Assembly (NCBI GenBank): GCA_964440875.1
Contig: CAYTTS010000029.1
Location: forward strand, 1-15,382
DNA length: 15,382 nt
Source of the DNA: JAAZDN01 sp964440875
GTDB taxonomy: Bacteria > Bacillota_I > Bacilli_A > Erysipelotrichales > Erysipelotrichaceae
Reading direction: 5' to 3'
The notes beneath the pieces are model-generated. The model worked only from the letters and a program-made list of their open reading frames with translations. It made no database searches and was not told the origin of the DNA. This document shows positions 8,456-13,899 of the stretch, piece after piece; the stretch's first letter is position 1, and each line of letters opens with the position of its first letter. The translations under genes and the position numbers were made by a program.

Positions 8456-10007
8456 TGAACATTTCCTCCTTAATTACTTCTTTATCCATTGTTTTAAGTC
8501 CTAGCATGTATAAACCTAATTCTTCTTCAGTTAAACCTTTTGTATCTTTGAAGTAACCTGTAATAATTCCGTTATACATAACAATTAGACTATCAGATAA
8601 TTCTAGTACTTCGTTAATATCTGCTGATGATAAGATAACTCCTACTTTTTCATCTCTTAACTCAATGATTCTTCTATGAATAAAGTCCGCTGTTCCTACG
8701 TCAATACCACGTGTTGGTTGATCCGCAACTAATAATTTCATTGGGAAACTCATCTCACGAGCAGCAACTACCTTTTGAACGTTACCCCCTGATAGCATTT
8801 TTACTGGCGTGTTTGGACTATCTGTTTTAACTTCATATTCAACAATTAAATCAGCTACTAGCTTATCAATTTTTTTACTATCTAAGAAAACACCTTTGTT
8901 ATATTCTTTTGTATTGTAAATGTTTGAAATCATATTATCTCTAACACTTTCATTACTCATAACACCATATGTAAATCTATCTTCAGGAATATGTACTAAT
9001 CCTTGTTGTCTTCTCTCTAGAGTAGTATTTTTAGTTTTTACTTCTTCTCCACAAATTCTTACTTCACCTGAAGCATATAAACCTAATCCAGTTATTGCAT
9101 CCAGTAACTCTCTTTGACCATTACCTTCAACTGCAGCAATACCTAGAATTTCTCCTTCTCTAACTCTTACACTTAAATCTTTCACAACTTCAATACCTTC
9201 TTCATTGAAAGCTGATAAGTTTGTAACATCTAATACTACATTTTCTGGTTTCGCTTTATCTTTTTTAATTTCTTTTACAAAGTCTCTACCAATCATTAAA
9301 CTAGAAATCTGGTCTGTTGTTACACCAGCAACATCGTATGATCCAACTTCTTTACCTGAACGCATAATTGTCATTCGATCACAAATATCAGTAATCTCTT
9401 TTAATTTGTGTGAGATAAAAATAATTGTATGGCCAGATGCTTTCAATTCTTTTAATTGCACGAATAATTCTTGTGTTTCTTGTGGAGTTAATACAGCTGT
9501 TGGCTCATCCATAATTAAGATTTCAGCCCCTCTGATTAATACCTTTAAGATTTCAACTTTTTGCTTTTGAGAAACATTTAAGTGCATTACTTTTTCATCA
9601 GGATCTAACTTAAAGTTATATTTTTCTGAAGCAGCTAATACTTGTTTTCTCGCTTCATCAAGGTTAATAAATAAACCGTTTTTTGGTTCCATTCCAAGTA
9701 TAATGTTTTCCATTACAGTTAAATGATCAACTAACATAAAGTGTTGGTGAACCATTCCTATTCCTAAATCAATTGCTTCTAACGGTGAGTTTATGCTGAC
9801 TTTTTCTCCACGTAAGTATATTTCCCCACTCTCTGGTTGTTCAACTCCAAATAGTATTTTCATTAAAGTTGACTTACCAGCACCGTTTTCTCCCATTAGT
9901 GCATGAATTTCTCCCTTTTCTGCTGAAAAGTTTATTTTTTCGTTTGCTACTACTCCATTTGGATAAACTTTGGTAATTTCTTTCATTTCCAATAGTTGAT
10001 AGCTCAT
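8448..10007 (-). CDS. Nucleoside ABC transporter ATPase with two ABC domains (NupO/YufO-like)
   Basis: This 519-residue cytoplasmic ATPase has two fused nucleotide-binding domains, as in RbsA, MglA and YufO. The first domain has Walker A GENGAGKST (39-47), Q-loop Gln88, Walker B ILIMDEP (164-169 region) and switch His200. Its signature is degenerate, NVSQKQK (144-150). The second domain has a degenerate Walker A (VEGNGQRE, 293-300, with no GK[ST]), a good signature LSGGN (405-409) and Walker B LLVADQP (425-431). This asymmetry, with one site using the first Walker A and the second LSGGN, is usual for the family. AGGAGGAATA precedes the ATG. The gene is separated from the lipoprotein gene by a 45-nt gap holding a hairpin. 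Confidence 0.92.
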   Translation of the reverse strand: MSYQLLEMKEITKVYPNGVVANEKINFSAEKGEIHALMGENGAGKSTLMKILFGVEQPESGEIYLRGEKVSINSPLEAIDLGIGMVHQHFMLVDHLTVMENIILGMEPKNGLFINLDEARKQVLAASEKYNFKLDPDEKVMHLNVSQKQKVEILKVLIRGAEILIMDEPTAVLTPQETQELFVQLKELKASGHTIIFISHKLKEITDICDRMTIMRSGKEVGSYDVAGVTTDQISSLMIGRDFVKEIKKDKAKPENVVLDVTNLSAFNEEGIEVVKDLSVRVREGEILGIAAVEGNGQRELLDAITGLGLYASGEVRICGEEVKTKNTTLERRQQGLVHIPEDRFTYGVMSNESVRDNMISNIYNTKEYNKGVFLDSKKIDKLVADLIVEYEVKTDSPNTPVKMLSGGNVQKVVAAREMSFPMKLLVADQPTRGIDVGTADFIHRRIIELRDEKVGVILSSADINEVLELSDSLIVMYNGIITGYFKDTKGLTEEELGLYMLGLKTMDKEVIKEEMFSV

Positions 10008-10029
10008 ATTATTCCTCCTAATAATTTAC

Positions 10030-10050
10030 AAAGGCGCATAAAGCGCCTTT
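10030..10050 (-). terminator. Intercistronic GC-rich hairpin after the lipoprotein gene
   Basis: Arms AAAGGCGC (10030-10037) and GCGCCTTT (10043-10050) form an 8-bp stem with a 5-nt loop, beginning 2 nt after the lipoprotein stop codon. In the operon direction only a weak U-run follows, so it would act as a leaky attenuator or as a 3' stabiliser of the upstream mRNA. Read on the + strand it looks like a full terminator (GCGCC followed by a T-tract), but no + strand gene lies upstream. Such hairpins after binding-protein genes often raise binding protein over transporter; that role is inferred here. Confidence 0.65.
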
Positions 10051-10052
10051 TT

Positions 10053-11135
10053 TTATGGTCTTACTGAATTAATTGCTTGAGTAATTTCATCCGTAGTCTT
10101 ACCATATACAGATTCTACTTTTATTTCTCCATTTTGAACTTTTTCTTGTAATTCTTTTACTTTATCTTGAATATCTTTATCAACATATTTGTCATAGTAT
10201 TCATTTTCAGCAATACCAACACCTAGTTCGTTTAGACCTAACACTTCAGTTTCTCCAATCTTTAATTCACCTTTTAAGAATAAATCAATAGTTCTGTATA
10301 GTGAGTTATCAACATTTTTTAATACTGATGTTGGGATAACTTCCGCAAAGTCTTTTTTACCAGTAGCGTCATAAATCATCGCTTGGTCTGAATCTACTCC
10401 TAATACTTTAAAGTTTTTCTCAACGGCTGCTTCAATTAAACCTACTCCAGTTCCACCTGCAACGTTAAAGATCATGTCTGCACCTTGTCCATTCATAGCT
10501 AATGATAACTCTTTACCTTTTGCTGGGTCATTGAATGCACCTGCATAGTTAACAGCAATTTTTATATCTGGGTTCGCAACTTGAGCACCTTGTATATATC
10601 CTAATAGGAAGTCATTTATGATTGGTGCGTCTGTTCCACCTAGGAAACCTAATGTTCCAACTTCACTGATACTAGCTGATAAAAATCCACCTAAGAATGC
10701 ACCTTCATTTGCACTATAGATAATACTATATACATTACTATAATCATCTGCGTCATAGTCAACTTCACTATCGAAAACAACCCATGTAGTATCTGTAAAC
10801 TCTGTTGCGTATTTTGCAACTTGGTCAACTAATATTGATGAAACGATAACCATATCATAGTTACCTTCTCCTGCTTCTACAATTGTTGAGTCATATTTAT
10901 CTGGATTTGCACCATATTCAATAATTGTAAGATCAATCCCAAGATCTTTTTCTGCTTTTTCAACACCACGTACAGCACTATCTGAGAACGACATATCTCC
11001 TCTTGTACCAATTAATAACGCAACGCTAGTTTTTTCTCCATCAGGTTTTGTACCTTCTCCACCATTACCACCACAAGCAGTAAGAACTAACATCATTACT
11101 AACATAACTGCAATAAATAATTTATTTTTTTTCAT
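10053..11135 (-). CDS. BMP-family nucleoside-binding lipoprotein (NupN/PnrA-like)
   Basis: This 360-residue surface lipoprotein is the substrate-binding part of the ABC importer. A positively charged N-terminus and hydrophobic signal end in the lipobox LTAC, with the lipid-modified cysteine at residue 21. A Gly-rich linker (GGNGGEG) follows. The BMP fold shows LIGTRGDMSFSDSA (41-54), FLGGTDAPIINDF, an IFNVAGGTGVG segment and VLGVDSDQA. Family members that have been studied (TmpC/PnrA, NupN) bind purine nucleosides or guanosine. Its place directly after a purine nucleoside phosphorylase gene supports that substrate class. AAGGAG precedes the ATG and the gene lies 12 nt after deoD. Confidence 0.92.
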   Translation of the reverse strand: MKKNKLFIAVMLVMMLVLTACGGNGGEGTKPDGEKTSVALLIGTRGDMSFSDSAVRGVEKAEKDLGIDLTIIEYGANPDKYDSTIVEAGEGNYDMVIVSSILVDQVAKYATEFTDTTWVVFDSEVDYDADDYSNVYSIIYSANEGAFLGGFLSASISEVGTLGFLGGTDAPIINDFLLGYIQGAQVANPDIKIAVNYAGAFNDPAKGKELSLAMNGQGADMIFNVAGGTGVGLIEAAVEKNFKVLGVDSDQAMIYDATGKKDFAEVIPTSVLKNVDNSLYRTIDLFLKGELKIGETEVLGLNELGVGIAENEYYDKYVDKDIQDKVKELQEKVQNGEIKVESVYGKTTDEITQAINSVRP

Positions 11136-11147
11136 TTTTTCTCCTTA

Positions 11148-11858
11148 TTATTCTGGCGCGATTTCTAACGCCATCTTCATCATTTCTGTATAACCTTTTT
11201 CTCTTTGTTCTGCTGTTTGCTCTTCACCAGGTTTATCACTTACTGTAAAGATAGCTAAACTTTGTTTTCCATGTTCACGTGCAATCATGAATAATCCTGC
11301 CGATTCCATTTCAGCTCCTAATGTTCCGTATTGAATTAAATCAGCACCTACATTCGGATCTTTTTTTCCATAAAACTCATCACTAGTTAATACTGTACCA
11401 AAATGTGATTTTAAATTATTTTTATCACTATATTCTTTTGCTTGCATAACTAGTTCAAATGTTGGAGTCGGTGCAAATTGAACTTCACCAAACTTTCCTT
11501 TAACAATTGAGCTTGGCGTACTTGCTGCTGTTGCAACAACAATGTCCGTTACATCTATATAATCTTGGAAACCACCACATGTTCCAATTCTTATAATTGT
11601 TTCTACACCATAGAATTTAAATAATTCATGATAATAGATTGCCGATGATGGTACTCCCATTCCAGAACCCATAACAGAAACTCTTTTTCCATTGTAGAAA
11701 CCTGTAAATCCTAACATACCTCTTACCGCGTTAAACTGTGTTACATCTTCTAAAAATGTCTCAGCTATAAACTTAGCTCTAAGCGGGTCTCCTGGCATTA
11801 AGACTGTATTAGCAATCTCATCAGGGCTTACTGCTCCAATATGCGCTGTTGGTATCAT
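11148..11858 (-). CDS. deoD: Purine nucleoside phosphorylase, DeoD type
   Basis: This hexameric cytoplasmic enzyme converts purine (deoxy)ribonucleosides and phosphate to a free base and (deoxy)ribose-1-phosphate. The 236-residue length and motifs match the DeoD/PNP-I family: MPGDPLRAK (21-29, phosphate site Gly23 and Arg27), Arg46 contributed across the dimer, GSGMGVPSS (64-72), RIGTCGG (90-96), EMES (183-186, ribose binding) and TVSDK (205-209, with Asp208 as the catalytic acid). It is the first gene of the operon, with AAAGGAGG just before the ATG. No phosphopentomutase (deoB) or deoxyribose-phosphate aldolase (deoC) is in the window, so its ribose-1-phosphate must be processed by enzymes encoded elsewhere. 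Confidence 0.95.
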   Translation of the reverse strand: MIPTAHIGAVSPDEIANTVLMPGDPLRAKFIAETFLEDVTQFNAVRGMLGFTGFYNGKRVSVMGSGMGVPSSAIYYHELFKFYGVETIIRIGTCGGFQDYIDVTDIVVATAASTPSSIVKGKFGEVQFAPTPTFELVMQAKEYSDKNNLKSHFGTVLTSDEFYGKKDPNVGADLIQYGTLGAEMESAGLFMIAREHGKQSLAIFTVSDKPGEEQTAEQREKGYTEMMKMALEIAPE

Positions 11859-11872
11859 TTTTCCTCCTTTGG

Positions 11873-11892
11873 TTACTTAAACGTTTAAGTAA
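11873..11892. promoter_or_regulatory. Predicted LacI-family operator
   Basis: TTACTTAAACGTTTAAGTAA is a perfect 20-bp palindrome centred on CG, with the AAACGTTT core found in E. coli PurR and RbsR operators. It lies inside the transcribed leader, about 45-65 nt after the predicted transcription start and directly before the deoD ribosome binding site. A bound repressor would block elongation or act with an upstream site. The LacI-family protein encoded at the end of this operon is the obvious candidate. Confidence 0.8.
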
Positions 11893-11944
11893 TATTTTTT
11901 TTAAGAAATTATTACTGTAAATGTGTAACCCCTTCCACACGTTA

Positions 11945-11973
11945 ATAATACAATAGACAATGTATAGTGTCAA
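11945..11973 (-). promoter_or_regulatory. Sigma-A-type promoter of the nucleoside operon
   Basis: On the - strand a consensus TTGACA (-35, 11968-11973) and TATTAT (-10, 11945-11950) are separated by exactly 17 nt. Transcription would start near 11938, giving a leader of about 80 nt. The near-perfect hexamers imply strong basal transcription that needs repression. Confidence 0.82.
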
Positions 11974-12035
11974 GCGTTTATTACTAAATTTGATAATATA
12001 GGAAAAACAACTAATAAATAATACTTGTTTACAAT

Positions 12036-12041
12036 TATAAT
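12036..12041 (+). promoter_or_regulatory. Possible -10 element of the divergent IIB gene
   Basis: A perfect TATAAT sits 34 nt before the IIB start, but no recognisable -35 lies at the right distance. It is flanked by two direct copies of TACTTGTT (12022-12029 and 12044-12051), 22 bp apart. An alternative pair, TTTACA 12028-12033 and TAGTAT 12051-12056, would start transcription inside the ribosome binding site and is less likely. Confidence 0.4.
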
Positions 12042-12074
12042 TTTACTTGTTAGTATATTGTAAAGGAGGTACTT

Positions 12075-12371
12075 ATGAAAAATATATTATTAATATGCTC
12101 GGCAGGAATAACATCTGGGATGATTGTTAAAGAAATGCAGGAAGCTACTGATGAATCTTTTGAAAATGTAAAAGTATGGTCTGCAGGTGTTGCAGATGCG
12201 CGTGAAGAAGTAGAAAAAGCTGATGTAGTACTGCTAAGTCCACCAGCTGCATATCTAAAAACAACGTTTGTTGATTTAGTATCTGATGGAGTTCCAGTTA
12301 AAGCAGTTCCTACTGATTTATATGCAAAAGCAGATGGATTAAAAATAGTTGAGTTCGCTTTAGAAGACTAA
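12075..12371 (+). CDS. Orphan PTS EIIB protein, lactose/cellobiose family
   Basis: This is a 98-residue stand-alone phosphotransferase-system IIB domain. IIB proteins accept phosphate from IIA on a cysteine and pass it to the sugar carried by IIC. The N-terminus reads ILLICSAGITSGM (4-16), matching the family loop CSAGMSTSM, with phosphorylatable Cys8. ADVVLLSPPAAYLK (about 49-62) and GVPVKAVPTDLYAKADG (74-90) fit the rest of the Lac/Cel IIB fold. AAAGGAGG precedes the ATG. No IIA or IIC gene lies nearby. The gene is divergent from the nucleoside operon and shares its control region. It may serve a distant IIC, or act as a phosphorylation-dependent regulator; the latter is speculation. Confidence 0.87.
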   Translation: MKNILLICSAGITSGMIVKEMQEATDESFENVKVWSAGVADAREEVEKADVVLLSPPAAYLKTTFVDLVSDGVPVKAVPTDLYAKADGLKIVEFALED

Positions 12372-12390
12372 TAAACATAGTGATTTATTA
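12369..12390 (+). terminator. Weak AT-only hairpin after the IIB gene
   Basis: TAATAAA and TTTATTA pair across an 8-nt loop, starting at the IIB stop codon. There are no GC pairs and no clear T-run afterwards. A second small hairpin (12408-12425, GATC-TTT-GATC core) adjoins the insertion point of the IS. Either could be part of an original terminator. Confidence 0.25.
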
Positions 12391-12424
12391 TTAAAATAAG
12401 TACTTATCATCGATCTTTGATCAT

Positions 12425-12448
12425 GGTACTGACCCCATTATGTGGGAC
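12425..12448 (+). repeat. Left terminal inverted repeat of the IS3 element
   Basis: Begins GGTACTGACCCC and contains GGGAC at 12444-12448. It matches the reverse complement of the right end at 19 of 24 positions, and similarity continues into an AATAAAAAA..GAT run. Confidence 0.85.
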
Positions 12449-12462
12449 ACTAATAAAAAAGA

Positions 12463-12576
12463 TTAAGCTGGGATTTGTGTTTGCTGATATTGTATTGGCG
12501 ACATGAATCCCAGTTTTGCTTGTATTCGTGTATTGTTGTAATGATGAATAAAGTTTATCACAGTTTGTGATAAACT
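12463..12576 (-). pseudogene. Detached C-terminal end of the transposase OrfB
   Basis: After the TAA at 12577-12579 the same frame stays open for 37 more codons and ends at a TAA in 12463-12465. The translation continues as expected for an IS3 OrfB: SLSQTVINFIHHYNNTRI, then QAKLGFMSPIQYQQTQIPA. It contains the YN..R and L..SP..Y features of the family tail. A single sense codon at 12577-12579 would give one 289-residue OrfB. The segment is therefore part of the transposase, cut off by one nonsense codon and not by a frameshift. Confidence 0.85.
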
Positions 12577-12593
12577 TTATTCATCATTACAAC
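12535..12593. repeat. Perfect 27-bp inverted repeat with 5-nt loop inside the transposase gene
   Basis: Arms 12535-12561 and 12567-12593 are exact reverse complements around the loop AGTTT. The left arm encodes (on the - strand) the VINFIHHYNN part of OrfB, and the right arm encodes SCNDE, then the TAA stop. It is far longer than expected by chance and is not a terminator: no T-run follows and it lies within coding sequence. Confidence 0.95.
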
Positions 12594-13332
12594 TTTTTAG
12601 TTCAGGATATCTATAGAATGTTTCAGACTTTAGGATGGAATGAAACGATTCGATTGGAGCATTATCGGCGGGCGTCCCTTTACGGGACATACTCATGGTA
12701 ATGCTTTTTCTATATATTTGTGTTTGATATTGACGTGAAGTATACACGGCGCCCTGATCTGAATGTAGTATGCACTTATCTTTAATTTCAGGTAGTTGAT
12801 TTAAAGTGTCTATTACAAAGGAAAGCTCTTGTGAAGAGCCAATTGTATATGCGATAATTTCACCGTTATATAGATCCATTATTGAAGATAAGTATAATCG
12901 TTCTTCGCCCCACGGAAGATATGTAATGTCTGTGACTAATTTTTCTAAAGGTCTTATTGCTTTAAAATCTCTTTCAATGATATTTTTAGCTACTAATGAT
13001 TCTTTACCACTATATATTCTCTGCCTCTTTATTTTCACTTGACATTGAAGATTGTATTTTTGCATGATACGCTGAACTGTATTTTTACTAATTGAGTTTC
13101 CTTCTTTTCTTAGGATTCCGGCTATAATACGGTATCCATAACAGTAGTTTGTTTCTTTACACTTATTTATTACAAGAGTCTCATTAAAAGTTTTGTGATT
13201 GAGAGTATTATTAGTGTTATTTTTCCAACGATAGTAACTTGATTTTGAAACACCGAATAGTACTAACAATGATTTAATACTCATCACACCTTTATACCTC
13301 TCTACGAGTTCTACAAATACTTCTGGTACCAC
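12577..13332 (-). CDS. IS3-family transposase OrfB, prematurely terminated
   Basis: This is the catalytic half of the transposase, with an integrase core of the DDE type. The HTH_21-like region is at about 45-95 (YCYGYRIIAGILRKEG). Catalytic residues are Asp135 (VTDITYLPWG), Asp192 (LHSDQGAVYTS) and Glu228 (NAPIESFHS); the last two are 35 residues apart, the IS3 signature. There is no ATG and no good ribosome binding site at the GTG 13332. The frame is open back to the slippery site at 13353-13359, so expression is expected as an OrfAB fusion by -1 frameshift. The protein ends at residue 251 in a TAA inside the perfect palindrome, 38 codons early. The catalytic triad is kept but the C-terminal segment is lost, so activity is doubtful. 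Confidence 0.88.
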   Translation of the reverse strand: MVPEVFVELVERYKGVMSIKSLLVLFGVSKSSYYRWKNNTNNTLNHKTFNETLVINKCKETNYCYGYRIIAGILRKEGNSISKNTVQRIMQKYNLQCQVKIKRQRIYSGKESLVAKNIIERDFKAIRPLEKLVTDITYLPWGEERLYLSSIMDLYNGEIIAYTIGSSQELSFVIDTLNQLPEIKDKCILHSDQGAVYTSRQYQTQIYRKSITMSMSRKGTPADNAPIESFHSILKSETFYRYPELKSCNDE

Positions 13333-13637
13333 TTCCTTTCCATCTTTTTGTACTTTTTTAAGACTTTTACCTGGTTGGATAACATTTTATTTTTTCTTAT
13401 TAAGATTACTTCATTAGACGATTCCTCTGGACCATGACCATAACTATATTGTTTACCGATTGGTTGAGATAATCTATCAAGTTCTCCATTCTGATACCAA
13501 TACCACCAGGTATAGACTTGTGATTCACTCTTTATGTTTAATAATTTTTGAATCTCCTTAACGCTATAACCTTCTTGTCTCAATTTAATGGCTTCCTGTT
13601 TAACCTCTACAGGATAAAACGTGTTCTTCTTATTCAT
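13311..13637 (-). CDS. IS3-family transposase OrfA (helix-turn-helix DNA-binding protein)
   Basis: This 108-residue protein binds the IS ends. An N-terminal helix-turn-helix of the HTH_8/HTH_23 type (about 8-47, VKQEAIKLRQEGYSVKEI then SESQVYTWWYWYQNGE) is followed by a basic segment with heptad-like hydrophobics (LIRKNKMLSNQVKVLKK, 79-95) suited to multimerisation. The start is ATG 13637, 10 nt after AGGAGGT. The GTG at 13649 overlaps that ribosome binding site and cannot be the start. Its 3' end overlaps OrfB in the -1 frame. Confidence 0.88.
   Translation of the reverse strand: MNKKNTFYPVEVKQEAIKLRQEGYSVKEIQKLLNIKSESQVYTWWYWYQNGELDRLSQPIGKQYSYGHGPEESSNEVILIRKNKMLSNQVKVLKKYKKMERKWYQKYL
13353..13359 (-). 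other. A AAA AAG slippery heptamer for -1 frameshifting
   Basis: The - strand reads AAAAAAG in the phase A.AAA.AAG of OrfA (codons 94-95). Slippage by -1 enters the OrfB frame directly (GTA CAA AAA GAT). This is the canonical IS3-family frameshift signal and would make an OrfAB fusion of 353 residues, ending at the premature stop. Confidence 0.85.
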
Positions 13638-13718
13638 AATTAAAAGCACCTCCTATTTATACAAATATTGTCTTTCAACAATTGTATGAATACAAGATGC
13701 TTATCTTTTTTTTATTTA

Positions 13719-13742
13719 GTCCCATTTACCTGGGTCAGTACC
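13719..13742 (-). repeat. Right terminal inverted repeat of the IS3 element
   Basis: Reverse complement begins GGTACTGACCCAGG and contains TGGGAC, matching the left end. It lies on the 5' side of OrfA, whose promoter probably lies between here and 13650. Confidence 0.85.
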
Positions 13743-13753
13743 CATTGTTATGT

Positions 13754-13796
13754 ACTTTTTTTATTACCTAATATTAATACTAAGTAAAAAAAAAGT
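13754..13796. repeat. AT-rich inverted repeat upstream of the glcD-like gene
   Basis: ACTTTTTTTATTAC (13754-13767) pairs with GTAAAAAAAAAGT (13784-13796), with one bulge and a 16-nt loop. Almost all pairs are A:T. No T-run follows on either strand, so it is not a standard terminator. It may be the remains of a transcription end for the IIB gene from before the IS inserted. Nothing else was recognised between the IS and the next promoter. Confidence 0.4.
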
Positions 13797-13819
13797 CACT
13801 ATTTAAATATGCTTATTAA

Positions 13820-13848
13820 TTGCTAAAAGTTCTGTAAGGGGATACACT
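13820..13848 (+). promoter_or_regulatory. Candidate promoter of the glcD-like gene
   Basis: TTGCTA (13820-13825) and TACACT (13843-13848) are separated by 17 nt, each matching four of six consensus positions. The leader would be about 45 nt and includes a short dyad GAAC-ATCTA-GTTC (13854-13866), possibly an operator. Confidence 0.45.
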
Positions 13849-13899
13849 AAATAAGAACATCTAGTTCAGATTTATTACGATTTTAGAAGGGGAAATTAT

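Larger units (their letters stand above)
12425..13742 (-). mobile_element. IS3-family insertion sequence, about 1.3 kb
   Basis: The element has OrfA and OrfB in overlapping frames, terminal inverted repeats, and a DD(35)E transposase. The ends match for 11 bp (GGTACTGACCC) and for 19 of the first 24 positions. They resemble the ends of IS150-group elements. With these limits a 3-bp direct repeat CAT flanks it (12422-12424 and 13743-13745), a usual target duplication size for IS3. If the element instead starts at the inner TG (12430) and ends at CA (13737), the flanks are GTAC on both sides. GTAC is palindromic, so the sequence cannot decide. It lies between the IIB and glcD-like genes and breaks neither. 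OrfB carries an in-frame stop, so this copy may be inactive. Confidence 0.9.

Noticed and set aside
10030..10056. A perfect-looking + strand terminator (GCGCC then T7)
   Set aside because: No + strand gene ends there. It is better read as an intercistronic hairpin of the - strand operon.
2018..11000. Many + strand open frames of 60-120 codons inside the operon (for example 4779-5039, 6518-6841, 9205-9570)
   Set aside because: They lie antisense to strongly conserved genes, have no ribosome binding sites, and their residue composition is that of a mirrored coding frame.
11858..11938. Purine riboswitch in the deoD leader
   Set aside because: The leader is only about 80 nt and lacks the conserved purine-aptamer loops. 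The palindrome is better explained as a LacI-family operator.
12424..13744. TG...CA ends one base outside the chosen IS limits
   Set aside because: The two ends would then differ by an inserted G and leave no flanking direct repeat. The 12425-13742 limits give an 11-bp perfect terminal match and a CAT duplication.
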